Notes under the pieces: generated by a model
Databases searched by the model: none
Seen by the model: only the letters and a program-made list of their open reading frames with translations
Told to the model about the DNA's origin: nothing
Part shown: positions 55,637 through 64,000 of the stretch, in pieces
Position numbering within the stretch: the stretch's first letter is position 1
Layout: each line of letters opens with the position of its first letter
NCBI GenBank assembly: GCA_963832445.1
Contig: CAWHUM010000014.1
Span: forward strand, 1 to 64,000
DNA: 64,000 nucleotides
Direction of reading: 5' to 3'
Source of the DNA: AWTP1-13 sp963832445
GTDB taxonomy: Bacteria > Pseudomonadota > Alphaproteobacteria > Rhizobiales > Hyphomicrobiaceae
Program-made: the position numbers and the translations under genes

Positions 55637-57463
55637 ATGACGCCGCAAGTGTTCCGTGTAGGCGCCACGGCAATCCTGCTATGTGCCCTCGGGATCGGCG
55701 CCGCGGCCGCGGAAAGTGAGCGACACGGCCTCTCGGCGTTCAGCGAGCTCAAGTATCCGGCCGACTTCAAGCACTTCGAGTGGGTCAACCCGGATGCCCC
55801 GAAAGGTGGCCGCCTGTCGATGATCGGACCCGCTGCCCGCACCACCTTCGACAGCTTCAACGGCTTCATCTTGAAGGGGGACGCGGCCCAGGGGCTCGAT
55901 CTGCTATTCGACAGCCTGATGACGCGTGCACTCGACGAGCCCGATGCCGTCTATGGCCTGGTCGCTCACTCCGCCGAACTTGCGGCAGACCGCCGTTCGG
56001 TGACGTTTCGCATGCGCCCCGAAGCCAGATTCGCCGACGGCAGCCCTGTCACGTCGGCCGATATGGTCTTCTCCTTCGATACCCTGAAGGCCAAGGGCCA
56101 TCCCAACATTCGTGCGGCGATCAGGGACCTAGCTGCCGCCGTGGCGCTCGATGAGCATACCATCCGCTTCGACTTTGCCGCGGCAACCCGCGATCTGCCC
56201 CTCGTTGCTGCGGGCCTGCCCATCCTGTCCAAGGCCTACTACGCAACGCGCGAGTTCGACCAGACCACGTTCGACCCTCCGCTGGGCTCCGGCCCCTACG
56301 AGATCGGCGACTACCGGCAGGGCGCGTTCGTTACCTACAAGCGCCGTGACAACTACTGGGGAAAGGACTTGCCCGTTATGCGCGGCCGCTTCAACTTCGA
56401 GGAGGTGCGCTACGTGTACTACCGCGACCGCGCAGCAGAGCTGCTCGCTCTGCAAGCCGGTGAGTTCGATCTGCGCGAGGAGTTCACGGCGGTGGCCTGG
56501 GTTACGGGCTACGACGTCCCCGCCGTCAGATCCGGCCAGCTGCAGCGCCTCACCATGCCCGACCAGAGCCCCTCGGGCGCGCAGGGCTTCTTCCTCAACA
56601 CCCGCCGGCCGAAATTTGCCGACGTGCGCGTGCGCCGTGCCCTCGACTACGTGTTCGACTTCGAGTTCGCCAACAAGACGATCTTTCACGATCTCTACAC
56701 GCGCACCGAGAGCTTCTTCGAGAACTCGGCGATGAAGGCTACCGGCAAGCCGAGCGAGGCGGAGCTCAAACTCCTCGAGCCGTTCCGCGACCAGCTGCCG
56801 CCGGAGGTCTTCGCCGAGCCCTACAAGCCGCCGGTGTCGGACGGCTCGGGCAAGGACCGCAAGCTGCTGCAGGCCGCGAACCAGCTGTTCAACGCGGCGG
56901 GCTGGACTATCAAGAACGGCGCACGAGTCAATGCCAACGGCGAGGTGCTCGACATCGAGTTCATCATCGTCGACCCGACCTCGGAGCGTGTGCTTTCCAA
57001 CTACGTGGCCAACCTGGCGAGCCTCGGCATCGCCGCCACCATCCGCCGCGTCGACGCAGCCCAGTACCAGCGCCGGCTCAAGTCCTTCGACTTCGACGTG
57101 GTCACCACCCGCTACAGCCTGCGCCTCACCCCCGGCGTGGAGCTCAGGAGCTACTGGGGCAGCGAGAACGCCAACGTCGACGGCAGCTTGAACCTGGCCG
57201 GCATCAGCAACCCTGTCATCGACGCGTTGATCGCCAAGGCTATCCAAGCCTCCAGCCGAGCGGAGCTGGAGGTCGCCACCCGGGCCCTCGATCGCGTGCT
57301 CCGCGCCGGCCACTACTGGGTGCCGCAGTGGTACAAGCCCGTGCATCACGTGGCGCATTGGGATCGGTTCTCGTGGCCGGCAACCAAGCCGCGCTACGAC
57401 CGGGGCATCGTGCATACGTGGTGGTACGATGCGGCCAAAGCTGCGAAACTCAGGCCGAACTGA
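55637..57463 (+). CDS. yejA: extracellular solute-binding protein family 5 (YejA-like), second copy
   Basis: A 608-residue paralogue of the upstream gene, starting MTPQVFRVGATAILLCALGI (signal peptide). It has HGLSAFSELKYPADFKHFEW, VNPDAPKGGRLSMIGPAART, GSPVTSADMVFSFDTLKAKG, PPLGSGPYEIGDYRQGAFV and PQWYKPVHHVAHWDRFSWP. Lengths and domain order are the same as in copy one, so the pair is a tandem duplication with divergence, presumably with different peptide preference (inference). A 186-bp gap with two palindromes separates it from yejB. Confidence 0.93.
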   Translation: MTPQVFRVGATAILLCALGIGAAAAESERHGLSAFSELKYPADFKHFEWVNPDAPKGGRLSMIGPAARTTFDSFNGFILKGDAAQGLDLLFDSLMTRALDEPDAVYGLVAHSAELAADRRSVTFRMRPEARFADGSPVTSADMVFSFDTLKAKGHPNIRAAIRDLAAAVALDEHTIRFDFAAATRDLPLVAAGLPILSKAYYATREFDQTTFDPPLGSGPYEIGDYRQGAFVTYKRRDNYWGKDLPVMRGRFNFEEVRYVYYRDRAAELLALQAGEFDLREEFTAVAWVTGYDVPAVRSGQLQRLTMPDQSPSGAQGFFLNTRRPKFADVRVRRALDYVFDFEFANKTIFHDLYTRTESFFENSAMKATGKPSEAELKLLEPFRDQLPPEVFAEPYKPPVSDGSGKDRKLLQAANQLFNAAGWTIKNGARVNANGEVLDIEFIIVDPTSERVLSNYVANLASLGIAATIRRVDAAQYQRRLKSFDFDVVTTRYSLRLTPGVELRSYWGSENANVDGSLNLAGISNPVIDALIAKAIQASSRAELEVATRALDRVLRAGHYWVPQWYKPVHHVAHWDRFSWPATKPRYDRGIVHTWWYDAAKAAKLRPN

Positions 57464-57542
57464 CTAGTGTGATGATCGAGAAGTCCACCACATCGCGCTG
57501 GGCTGGAGTCGAGAGCGGACTTCTCGATCTGAATCACACTAG
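57464..57542. repeat. palindromic element 1 between yejA and yejB
   Basis: Arms ctagtgtgatgatcgagaag... and ...cttctcgatctgaatcacac form a long imperfect hairpin from 57464 to 57542, beginning and ending with ctag. It starts right after the yejA stop. Looks like a REP/MITE-type palindromic repeat, and could act as an mRNA processing or attenuation structure. Confidence 0.75.
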
Positions 57543-57555
57543 CATCATGATCTTT

Positions 57556-57632
57556 CTAGTGTCCTTCAGATCGCGAAATTCGTGCAGATAGATCGCCGCA
57601 CAGTGAGACGAATTTCGCGATCAGGACACTAG
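57556..57632. repeat. palindromic element 2 between yejA and yejB
   Basis: Arms ctagtgtcc...gatcgcgaaattcgt and acgaatttcgcgatc...ggacactag form a second, more perfect hairpin bounded by ctag, separated from element 1 by 13 bp. The core gatcgcgaaattcgt is paired exactly. Confidence 0.8.
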
Positions 57633-57649
57633 GGCGTCAGGCAAGGGCA

Positions 57650-58759
57650 ATGGCCAGCTACCTGTTGAAGCGGATTCTTCTGATCATCCCGACCCTGTTC
57701 GGGATCATGACCATCAGCTTTGCCATCATCCAGTTCGCCCCCGGCGGCCCGGTCGAGCGGGTGATTGCGCAAATCTCCGGCACCGAGGTGTCGGCCACCG
57801 CCCGCATCAGCGGCTCGCAGGGCGATGGCCTCGCCCCCGGCAATCAATCGCAGACCACCCACAACGAGGTGAGCGGCAAGTACCGCGGCGCGCAGGGGCT
57901 CGATCCCGAATTCATCAAGCAGCTGGAGAAGCAGTTCGGCTTCGACAAGCCGGCGCACGAGCGCTTCTGGCTGATGATGAAGAGCTACCTGATGTTCGAC
58001 TTCGGCAAGAGCTACTTCCGCGACGTCAGCGTGCTCCGGCTGATCAAGGAGAAGCTGCCGGTCTCGATCTCGCTCGGCGTGTGGATGCTGCTCATTACCT
58101 ACCTCATCTCGATCCCGCTCGGCATCCGCAAGGCGGTCAAGGACGGCCAGCGTTTCGATATCTGGACCTCGGGCGTGCTGGTGATCGGCTATGCCATTCC
58201 GGGCTTCCTGGTGGCGGTGTTCTTGCTGGTGGTGTTCGCCGGCGGCTCGTTCGTGCAGTGGTTCCCGCTGCGCGGCTTGACCTCCGACAACTGGAGCCAG
58301 CTCTCGCTCTTCGGCAAGATCGTCGACTACTTCTGGCACCTGACGCTGCCGATCATCGCCATGTCGCTCGGCGCCTTCACCACCATGACGTTCCTCACCC
58401 GCAACTCGTTCCTCGACGAGATCCGCAAGCAGTACGTGCTGACCGCCCAGTCCAAGGGCCTGAGCCAGAGCCAGGTGCTCTACGGCCACGTGTTCCGCAA
58501 CGCCATGCTGCTGATCATCGCCGGCTTCCCGGGCGCGTTCATCCACGCCTTCTTCTCGGGCTCGCTGCTGATCGAGACCATCTTCTCGCTCGACGGCATC
58601 GGCCTCTTGAGCTTCGAGAGCGTCATCAACCGCGACTATCCGGTGGTTTTTGCCAGCATCTACATTCTTGCCCTGCTTGGCTTGGCGCTGAACCTGCTGT
58701 CGGACTTCATCTACACACTGGTCGACCCGCGCATCGACTTCGAGACGCGAGAGGTGTGA
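57650..58759 (+). CDS. yejB: microcin C/peptide ABC transporter permease YejB
   Basis: A 369-residue integral membrane protein, MASYLLKRILLIIPTLFGIM at the N-terminus. The long periplasmic insertion includes NQSQTTHNEVSGKYRGAQGL, characteristic of YejB. The permease signature EAA-like region reads LTAQSKGLSQSQVLYGHVFR, followed by NAMLLIIAGFPGAFIHAFF. Normal length. Translationally close to yejE (4-bp gap). Confidence 0.95.
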   Translation: MASYLLKRILLIIPTLFGIMTISFAIIQFAPGGPVERVIAQISGTEVSATARISGSQGDGLAPGNQSQTTHNEVSGKYRGAQGLDPEFIKQLEKQFGFDKPAHERFWLMMKSYLMFDFGKSYFRDVSVLRLIKEKLPVSISLGVWMLLITYLISIPLGIRKAVKDGQRFDIWTSGVLVIGYAIPGFLVAVFLLVVFAGGSFVQWFPLRGLTSDNWSQLSLFGKIVDYFWHLTLPIIAMSLGAFTTMTFLTRNSFLDEIRKQYVLTAQSKGLSQSQVLYGHVFRNAMLLIIAGFPGAFIHAFFSGSLLIETIFSLDGIGLLSFESVINRDYPVVFASIYILALLGLALNLLSDFIYTLVDPRIDFETREV

Positions 58760-58763
58760 GCCT

Positions 58764-59966
58764 TTGGACATCCGCGTCGAAGACAACCGGATCGGAACCG
58801 CAGAGGCGCCGCCGAGCCAGCCCGCGGCCCGCAGCCCGCGTCGCGCGCTGTTCCGGCTCTCCCCGCTCAACAAGCGCCGCTGGCGCAACTTCAAGTCCAA
58901 CCGCCGCGGGATCTGGAGCCTGCGCATCTTCCTGGCGCTGTTCCTCTTCACGCTGTTCGCCGAGTTCATCGCCAACGACAAGCCGATCCTGGCCTACTAC
59001 AAGGGCGAGCTGCTGTTCCCCGTGTTCGTGGACTATCCGGAGTCCAAGTTCGGCGGTTTCCTGGCGGTCACCGACTACAAGGACGAGTTGATCCTCGATG
59101 AGATCGAGAAGCACGGCTGGGCCATCTGGCCCCCGATCGGCTACTCCTACCGCTCCATCAACAAGGACTATCCGCGCATCAAGAACGCGACCGGCCAGTG
59201 CCTGGGCTTCCCGAGCCCGCCGCCATGGGCGACCCAGGCCAAGCTGTGCGACGCCACGCCCGCCCTGCTCGCGCGCTACCACGCCATCGGCAACCGCAAC
59301 TGGCTCGGCACCGACGACCAGGGCCGCGACGTGCTGGCGAGGCTGATCTACGGCTTCCGCATCTCGGTTCTGTTCGGCCTGCTGCTGACCATCCTCTCCT
59401 CCATCGTCGGCGTGACGGCAGGCGCGGTGCAGGGCTACTTCGGCGGCCGCGTCGATCTCGTGTTCCAGCGCTTTCTCGAGATCTGGTCGTCGATCCCCTC
59501 CCTGTTCGTGCTCATCATCGTCTCCTCGGTGCTGATCCCGGGCTTCTGGACGCTGCTCGGCGTGCTGCTGCTCTTTCACTGGGTCTACCTGGTGGGCGTG
59601 GTGCGGGCCGAGTTCCTGCGCGGGCGCAACTTCGAGTACATCACCGCCGCGCGTGCGCTGGGCCTCTCCGACGTGCGCATCATGTTCAAGCACCTGCTGC
59701 CGAACGCCATGGTGGCGACGCTGACCTTCCTTCCCTTCAAGCTGTCGGGCTCGATCACGGCGCTGACTGCCCTCGACTTCCTGGGGCTCGGCCTGCCGCC
59801 CGGCTCGGCGTCGCTGGGTGAGCTGCTGGCGCAGGGCAAGGCCAACCTGCAGGCACCCTGGCTGGGGCTTGCCGCATTCGCCTCGATTGCAGGCCTGCTG
59901 AGCCTGCTCATTTTCATCGGAGACGGCGTGCGCGACGCGCTCGATCCGCGCAAGACGTTCCGGTAG
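58764..59966 (+). CDS. yejE: microcin C/peptide ABC transporter permease YejE
   Basis: TTG start at 58764 (MDIRVEDNRI..), with gagaggtgtgag just upstream. The 400-residue product has an N-terminal cytoplasmic extension followed by RGIWSLRIFLALFLFTLFAE and the YejE-type insert YSYRSINKDYPRIKNATGQC. LGTDDQGRDVLARLIYGFRI and the EAA loop AARALGLSDVRIMFKHLLPN with DFLGLGLPPGSASLGELLAQ follow. With YejB it forms the importer channel. Confidence 0.95.
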   Translation: MDIRVEDNRIGTAEAPPSQPAARSPRRALFRLSPLNKRRWRNFKSNRRGIWSLRIFLALFLFTLFAEFIANDKPILAYYKGELLFPVFVDYPESKFGGFLAVTDYKDELILDEIEKHGWAIWPPIGYSYRSINKDYPRIKNATGQCLGFPSPPPWATQAKLCDATPALLARYHAIGNRNWLGTDDQGRDVLARLIYGFRISVLFGLLLTILSSIVGVTAGAVQGYFGGRVDLVFQRFLEIWSSIPSLFVLIIVSSVLIPGFWTLLGVLLLFHWVYLVGVVRAEFLRGRNFEYITAARALGLSDVRIMFKHLLPNAMVATLTFLPFKLSGSITALTALDFLGLGLPPGSASLGELLAQGKANLQAPWLGLAAFASIAGLLSLLIFIGDGVRDALDPRKTFR

Positions 59967-59973
59967 GCGAGCG

Positions 59974-61602
59974 ATGACCAAACCTCTGGTCGACGTGCAC
60001 GATCTGTCGGTGGAGTTCGGCTCGGGCGCCGGCAAGACGGAGGCGGTCAAGCGCGTCTCCTTCAACATCGCCAAGGGCGAGATCGTGGCTCTGGTCGGCG
60101 AGTCGGGCTCCGGCAAGACCGTCTCGGCGCTGTCGATCCTCAAGATGCTGCCGTATCCCGCGGCGCATCACCCCTCGGGCGAGATCCTCTTCGGCGGACA
60201 CGACCTGCTGAAGGCATCCGAAGCCGTGATGCGCGACATCCGCGGCGAGAAGATCTCCATCATCTTCCAGGAGCCGATGACCTCGCTCAACCCGCTGCAC
60301 TCGATCCGCAGGCAGGTCGGCGAGATCATGAAGCTCCACCACGGCCTCGATGACGCGACCGTCGAGGCGCGCGTGCTCGAGCTGTTGCGCAAGGTCGGCC
60401 TCACCGAGCCCGAGAAGCGGCTCAACGCCTACCCCTACCAGCTCTCGGGCGGGCAGCGTCAGCGCGTGATGATCGCCATGGCACTCGCCAACGAGCCCGA
60501 CCTGCTGATCGCCGACGAGCCCACCACCGCGCTCGATGTCACCATCCAGGCGCAGATCCTGGAGCTGCTCAAGTCCCTGCAACGAGAGAGCGGCATGGCC
60601 ATGCTGCTCATCACCCACGATCTGGGCGTCGTGCGCCACATGGCCGACCGCGTCTACGTCATGAACGCGGGCAAGATCGTCGAGGAAGGCAAGACGGCCG
60701 AGGTGTTCGCGCGGCCGCAGCATCCCTACACGCGGCATCTGCTGTCGGCCGAGCCAAAGGGCCGCCCGCCGGAGCCGAACCCCAGCGCACCGGTGGTGCT
60801 CGAAACCGACGACCTCAAGGTCTGGTTCCCGATCAAGAAGGGCATGCTTCGCCGCACCGTCGATCACATCAAGGCGGTGGACGGCCTTTCCCTCAAACTG
60901 CGCGCCGGCGAGACGCTGGGCGTGGTGGGCGAGTCGGGCTCCGGCAAGACCACGCTGGGCCTCGCTCTGCTGCGGCTCGTAGCGTCCAAGGGGCCCATCG
61001 CCTATGCCGGAAAGCGCATCGAGGGTTACGGCTCGGGCGCCATGCGGCCGCTGCGCAGGGAAATGCAGGTGGTGTTCCAGGACCCCTACGGGTCGCTGTC
61101 GCCCAGGCTTTCGGTCGGCCAGATCATCGAGGAGGGCCTGACGATCCAGAGCCCGCACTTGAGCTGGGAGGAGCGGCGCACGCGGGTCGGCGCGGCGCTG
61201 AAGGAGGTCGGCCTCGACCCGGACCACCAGGACCGCTACCCGCACGAGTTCTCCGGCGGACAGCGCCAGCGCATCGCCATCGCCCGCGCCATGGTGCTGG
61301 AGCCCAAGTTCGTGCTGCTGGACGAGCCCACCAGCGCGCTCGACATGTCGGTGCAGGCGCAGATCGTCGACCTGCTGCGCGACCTGCAGCGGCGGCACGA
61401 CCTCGCCTACCTCTTCATCAGCCACGACCTCAAGGTGGTGCGGGCGCTATCCAACTACGTGGTGGTGCTGAAGAACGGCAAGGTGGTGGAGGAAGGCCCG
61501 TCCGAGCAGATCTTCAAGGAGCCGCGCGAGGCCTATACGCGGGCGCTGCTCGCCGCCTCGTTCGACCTCAAGGTGGCCGACCGCACCGCCGTGGCGACGT
61601 AA
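59974..61602 (+). CDS. yejF: peptide ABC transporter ATP-binding protein YejF (two fused NBDs)
   Basis: A 542-residue protein with two nucleotide-binding domains. NBD1 has GESGSGKTVSALSILKM, YQLSGGQRQRVMIAMALANE and LLIADEPTTALDVTIQAQIL. NBD2 has GESGSGKTTLGLALLRLV, HEFSGGQRQRIAIARAMVLE and FVLLDEPTSALDMSVQAQIV. The normal YejF length and order confirm a complete yejAABEF operon. It energises uptake through YejBE. Confidence 0.96.
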   Translation: MTKPLVDVHDLSVEFGSGAGKTEAVKRVSFNIAKGEIVALVGESGSGKTVSALSILKMLPYPAAHHPSGEILFGGHDLLKASEAVMRDIRGEKISIIFQEPMTSLNPLHSIRRQVGEIMKLHHGLDDATVEARVLELLRKVGLTEPEKRLNAYPYQLSGGQRQRVMIAMALANEPDLLIADEPTTALDVTIQAQILELLKSLQRESGMAMLLITHDLGVVRHMADRVYVMNAGKIVEEGKTAEVFARPQHPYTRHLLSAEPKGRPPEPNPSAPVVLETDDLKVWFPIKKGMLRRTVDHIKAVDGLSLKLRAGETLGVVGESGSGKTTLGLALLRLVASKGPIAYAGKRIEGYGSGAMRPLRREMQVVFQDPYGSLSPRLSVGQIIEEGLTIQSPHLSWEERRTRVGAALKEVGLDPDHQDRYPHEFSGGQRQRIAIARAMVLEPKFVLLDEPTSALDMSVQAQIVDLLRDLQRRHDLAYLFISHDLKVVRALSNYVVVLKNGKVVEEGPSEQIFKEPREAYTRALLAASFDLKVADRTAVAT

Positions 61603-61609
61603 AGTGCGG

Positions 61610-61634
61610 GGTCAGACCCTCCGGGTCCGACACC
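61610..61634. repeat. ggtcagaccctccgggtccg palindromic repeat, copy 1
   Basis: A 25-bp palindromic unit (ggtcagaccc...gggtccgacacc) just after yejF. Related units lie at 63351-63379 and 63446-63473. In this first position it may also help terminate yejF transcription. Confidence 0.65.
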
Positions 61635-61678
61635 ACGGCACTCTGGTCGGTCCGCCCCTACCCGATGCGAATGCGCCG

Positions 61679-62114
61679 TCAGGCTGCTAGTTGCGACCTT
61701 GCCTCAACGATCGCTCGCGCTGCCCGCGCTGCCTCGCGGCCTTTTTCGACGAAATGAGCGAGGTAGATTTCCTTGTGGTGCGCGGTCTCTTGATAGTGAT
61801 GGGGAGTCAAGGAGACCGACAGGACAGGGATGCCGCTGTCGAGGCCCGCGCGCATCAAGCCCTGGACCACAGCTTCCGCAACGAAGTCATGTCGATAGAT
61901 ACCGCCGTCAACCACCAGAGCGGCCGCAACGACGGCGGCATATTTTCCGGTTGCCGCAAGGTTCCGCGCCATGAGGGGATAGCTCGAAGGCGCCGGGAAC
62001 GTCGTAGACATCGACATCGTCCGACGGGACAAGCTCGAGAAAGCCCTGCAGGGCCTTGTCGACAACGTCGGCATGCCAGCCAGCCTTCACGAATGCATAT
62101 CGGGTGTGTGTCAT
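61679..62114 (-). pseudogene. ribH: 6,7-dimethyl-8-ribityllumazine synthase (RibH2-type), one frameshift
   Basis: The ATG at 62114 has an aaaggaggt ribosome-binding site. The product starts MTHTRYAFVKAGWHADVVDK and has FLELVPSDDVDVYDVPGAFE, then after a frame change near 61980 LMARNLAATGKYAAVVAAAL, VVDGGIYRHDFVAEAVVQGL and SVSLTPHHYQETAHHKEIYL. The motif GGIYRHDFVA and SLTPHHY are typical of RibH2 enzymes from rhizobia and Brucella, distinct from the RibH1 of the rib operon. It condenses a pyrimidinedione with butanone phosphate in riboflavin synthesis. About 145 residues when corrected. Located downstream of an FMN riboswitch. Confidence 0.9.
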
Positions 62115-62191
62115 CGTGACCTCCTTTCAGGTACGACACGTCACCCAAGGCGATCACGTGCGCGCCAACCGCCACACAGGAGGTTCGCCCG

Positions 62192-62333
62192 CGCGTTCTC
62201 TTCCATCCGGACTGTAACCGTCGGCTCAGGCCTCTCACCTGATCTGCTGACCCTTCCAGCGGAAGGCGCTCGCGGGCTCGCAACACTGGGCTGCATACCG
62301 CCGGTGGGGACTTTCACCCCGCCCTGAGAACGC
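62192..62333 (-). promoter_or_regulatory. FMN riboswitch (RFN element) controlling ribH
   Basis: Read on the minus strand, the leader contains gttctcagggcggggtgaaa, gtccccaccggcggta, gagcccgcgagcg, aagggtcagcagatc and gacggttacagtccggatgg, ending gaagagaac, which pairs with the initial gttctc (helix P1). These are the conserved parts of the RFN element that binds FMN. It ends about 78 nt before the ribH start, so FMN should repress ribH, most likely by blocking translation. Confidence 0.96.
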
Positions 62334-62488
62334 GTGCAGCATGCATGGTGCAAACATTGGGGTCAACAAAGGAGATGCCCTTGCGCCGGCTCCATGTACG
62401 TTGCGGTAGGACCTTCGCCGACACAGCATTTCCATTGTACACCTAGCAACCTGACGTGACGTGTCGGCCGGCAGCCCGGAGGCAATCC

Positions 62489-63349
62489 ATGCAGCTCAAC
62501 GCGTTCTTCCCGACGCGGGACATCGGCACCGATCCCGTCAAGATCAACGATTGGGCGCAGGCCGCCCAGGATCTCTGGCTACGCGTACATCGAGGTGCCC
62601 GATCACGTGTTCGGCGCAACCGCGCGGGACGGCTGGACACCGCTCTACAGCGACAAGGACGCGTTCCACGAGACCTTCGTGACGCTGGGGTTCCTGGCCG
62701 CAGTTACCGACAAGATCAAGCTGTCGAGCGGCGTGCTGATCGCACCGCAGCGCCAGACCGGAGTGATCGCCAAGCAGGCGGCCGAGGTCGATATCCTGAG
62801 CGGCGGACGGTTCAGACTGGGCATCGGTGTGGGCTGGAACCACGTGGAGTACGAGGCGCTCGGCACCGACTGGAAAACGCGAGGCGCGCGGCAGGCCGAG
62901 CAGGTCGAGGTGTTGCGCCGCTCTGGTGCGAGGACCTCGTGAGCTTCAAGGGGCGGTTCCACGATCTACGCGAGGTCAACATCCTGCCGCGGCCCGTGCA
63001 GCGAGCCGATACCGATCTGGTTCGGTGGCATCTTCTGACGCCGCGGTGGCGCGCGCCGCGCAGGCTCGGCGACGGCTGGATGCCGATCATGGCACCCGAC
63101 GCCGAGGGCGAGCAGAAGCTTGCAGCGTTGCGAGGCATGGTCAAGTCGCACGGACGCGACGCGACCAAGTTCGGCATCGAAGGCTGGCTGCGCATGCGCG
63201 ATCCCGATCCGCAACGCTGGGCGGCCGCGGCGGACGGCTGGCGCAAGCTCGGCGCCGACATGGTGATGCTCTATCCCATGTACCGCATCGACACGTTCGA
63301 CGATCACATCGATATGCTGCGCCGCTTCAAGGAGGTGGCGGGCGGATAG
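62489..63349 (+). pseudogene. LLM-class F420-dependent oxidoreductase, several frameshifts
   Basis: The ATG at 62489 follows cccggaggcaatcc. Pieces in different frames read MQLNAFFPTRDIGTDPVKIN, then YIEVPDHVFGATARDG, TLGFLAAVTDKIKLSSGVLI, APQRQTGVIAKQAAEVDILS, GGRFRLGIGVGWNHVEYEAL, then LWCEDLVSFKGRFHDLREVN and RLGDGWMPIMAPDAEGEQKL. These make up a TIGR03619-type LLM enzyme of about 285 residues. Frame changes occur near 62580, 62920 and around 63010-63060. Not functional as written. The palindromic repeats flank its end. Confidence 0.82.
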
Positions 63350-63350
63350 A

Positions 63351-63379
63351 CGGTGTCGGACCCTCTGGGTCCGATACCG
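63351..63379. repeat. cggtgtcggaccctctgggt palindromic repeat, copy 2
   Basis: Palindromic unit cggtgtcggaccc...gggtccgataccg immediately after the LLM pseudogene stop; related to copies at 61610-61634 and 63446-63473. Confidence 0.7.
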
Positions 63380-63445
63380 TTCACACCGCGGGATGGGACA
63401 GCCAACGCGCGCCACCGGTTGCACCAAACCACCAAGGTTGCGCTA

Positions 63446-63473
63446 CGGTGTCAGACCCAGAGGGTCGACACCG
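63446..63473. repeat. cggtgtcagacccagagggt palindromic repeat, copy 3
   Basis: Palindromic unit cggtgtcagaccc...gggtcgacaccg between the LLM pseudogene and the ghrA-like gene, 66 bp from copy 2. Confidence 0.7.
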
Positions 63474-63485
63474 GGGTTACACCGA

Positions 63486-64000
63486 ATGGCGTTACTCATT
63501 GCCTGCAGCTCGCGCGCCGAGCAGTTCGCCGCACACGTCCGTGCGCTCGATCCGAGCCTCGACGTGCGGGTGGCGCCGGAACTCGGGCGCATCGACGACA
63601 TCGACACCGCGCTCGTCTGGCAGCCGCCGCCGGGGCTGCTGCGCTCGCTCCTCGACCTCGGCTCATCGTTTCGGTCGGCGCCGGCGTCGACTCCCTGCTC
63701 GACGATGCCACCCTGCCCGACGTGCCGCTGGTGCGCTTCGTCGATCCCGATCTCACGGGCCGCATGGCGGAGTACATCGCCCTCAGCGTCCTCACCCACC
63801 ACCGCCGCATGACCGAGTACCGCGAGCTGCAGGCGCGCAGGGAATGGAAGTACCTCCCCGAGGCGCCAGCGCGGGAGGTGCGGGTCGGTATCATGGGTCT
63901 CGGCGTGCTCGGCGCGCGCAGCGGCGCGCGCGCTCGAGCCCTTCGGCTATCAGCTCAGGGGCTGGAGTCAGCACGCGCAGGACGCTCGACGGCATCGCTT
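63486..64000 (+). pseudogene. glyoxylate/hydroxypyruvate reductase A-like D-2-hydroxyacid dehydrogenase, frameshifted, runs off window
   Basis: It starts MALLIACSSRAEQFAAHVRA and DPSLDVRVAPELGRIDDIDT. After a frame change near 63660 it continues VSVGAGVDSLLDDATLPDVP, DLTGRMAEYIALSVLTHHRR and VRVGIMGLGVLG, the GxGxxG dinucleotide-binding motif. After a second change near 63915 the sequence reads ARALEPFGYQLRGWSQHAQD. This is the N-terminal half of GhrA-type reductases. The catalytic C-terminal half lies beyond the window. Confidence 0.8.

Noticed and set aside
54136..55869. 577-codon minus-strand frame opposite yejA
   Set aside because: Antisense shadow of an intact SBP gene caused by GC-skewed codons.

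Overview
The window is high-GC DNA from an alphaproteobacterium, most likely of the Hyphomicrobiales (Bradyrhizobium-like). The evidence is a usg gene, a cycM-kdsB-pheA block, a RibH2-type lumazine synthase behind an FMN riboswitch, a groESL operon behind a CIRCE (HrcA) operator, the YejABEF peptide importer and several Bug/TctC transporters. This placement is inferred from gene content. No rRNA, tRNA or CRISPR array was seen.

Layout. (1) 1-18 kb is an accessory, decaying region. It holds an IS110 remnant, a broken SARP/BTAD-hydrolase fusion gene, a lone nuoI, usg, groESL, a membrane fatty-acid hydroxylase-like gene, toxin-antitoxin pieces, a broken peptide-binding protein, an ISNCY-type element beside an IS5-like remnant, two Hsp20 genes and a broken Nramp-related transporter. 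(2) 18-24 kb has a secreted VWA protein, duplicated resolvase-tail repeats, and an IS91-type element with its own tyrosine recombinase. (3) 24-34.5 kb is a catabolic and uptake island: LLM flavin enzyme plus carboxymuconolactone-decarboxylase-like protein, TctCBA, a second LLM enzyme, a leftover decarboxylase fragment, and an opposing second TctCBA. (4) 34.5-40 kb is a patchwork of gene fragments around an intact AraC regulator/cupin pair and an intact methyltransferase. (5) 40.2-49.1 kb is the most notable locus. A four-gene operon encodes a small acidic protein, a very repetitive Val/Ala/Pro-rich protein, a type I secretion ATPase and an HlyD-type adaptor. It is followed by a convergent LuxR regulator, and the whole locus is bracketed by two related PilZ-domain genes. 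(6) 49-61.6 kb is mostly intact chromosomal core: VOC protein, FutA-like iron-binding protein, pheA, kdsB, cycM, and yejA-yejA-yejB-yejE-yejF. (7) 61.6-64 kb has an FMN riboswitch, ribH, an LLM gene and a ghrA-like dehydrogenase. These three genes carry indels, and they are interspersed with short palindromic repeats.

Single-base indels are unusually common, including in groES, groEL, ribH, the T1SS ATPase and the repeat protein, while other genes are intact. They may be assembly errors or genuine decay; the sequence alone cannot decide, so each affected gene is described as its reconstructed locus.
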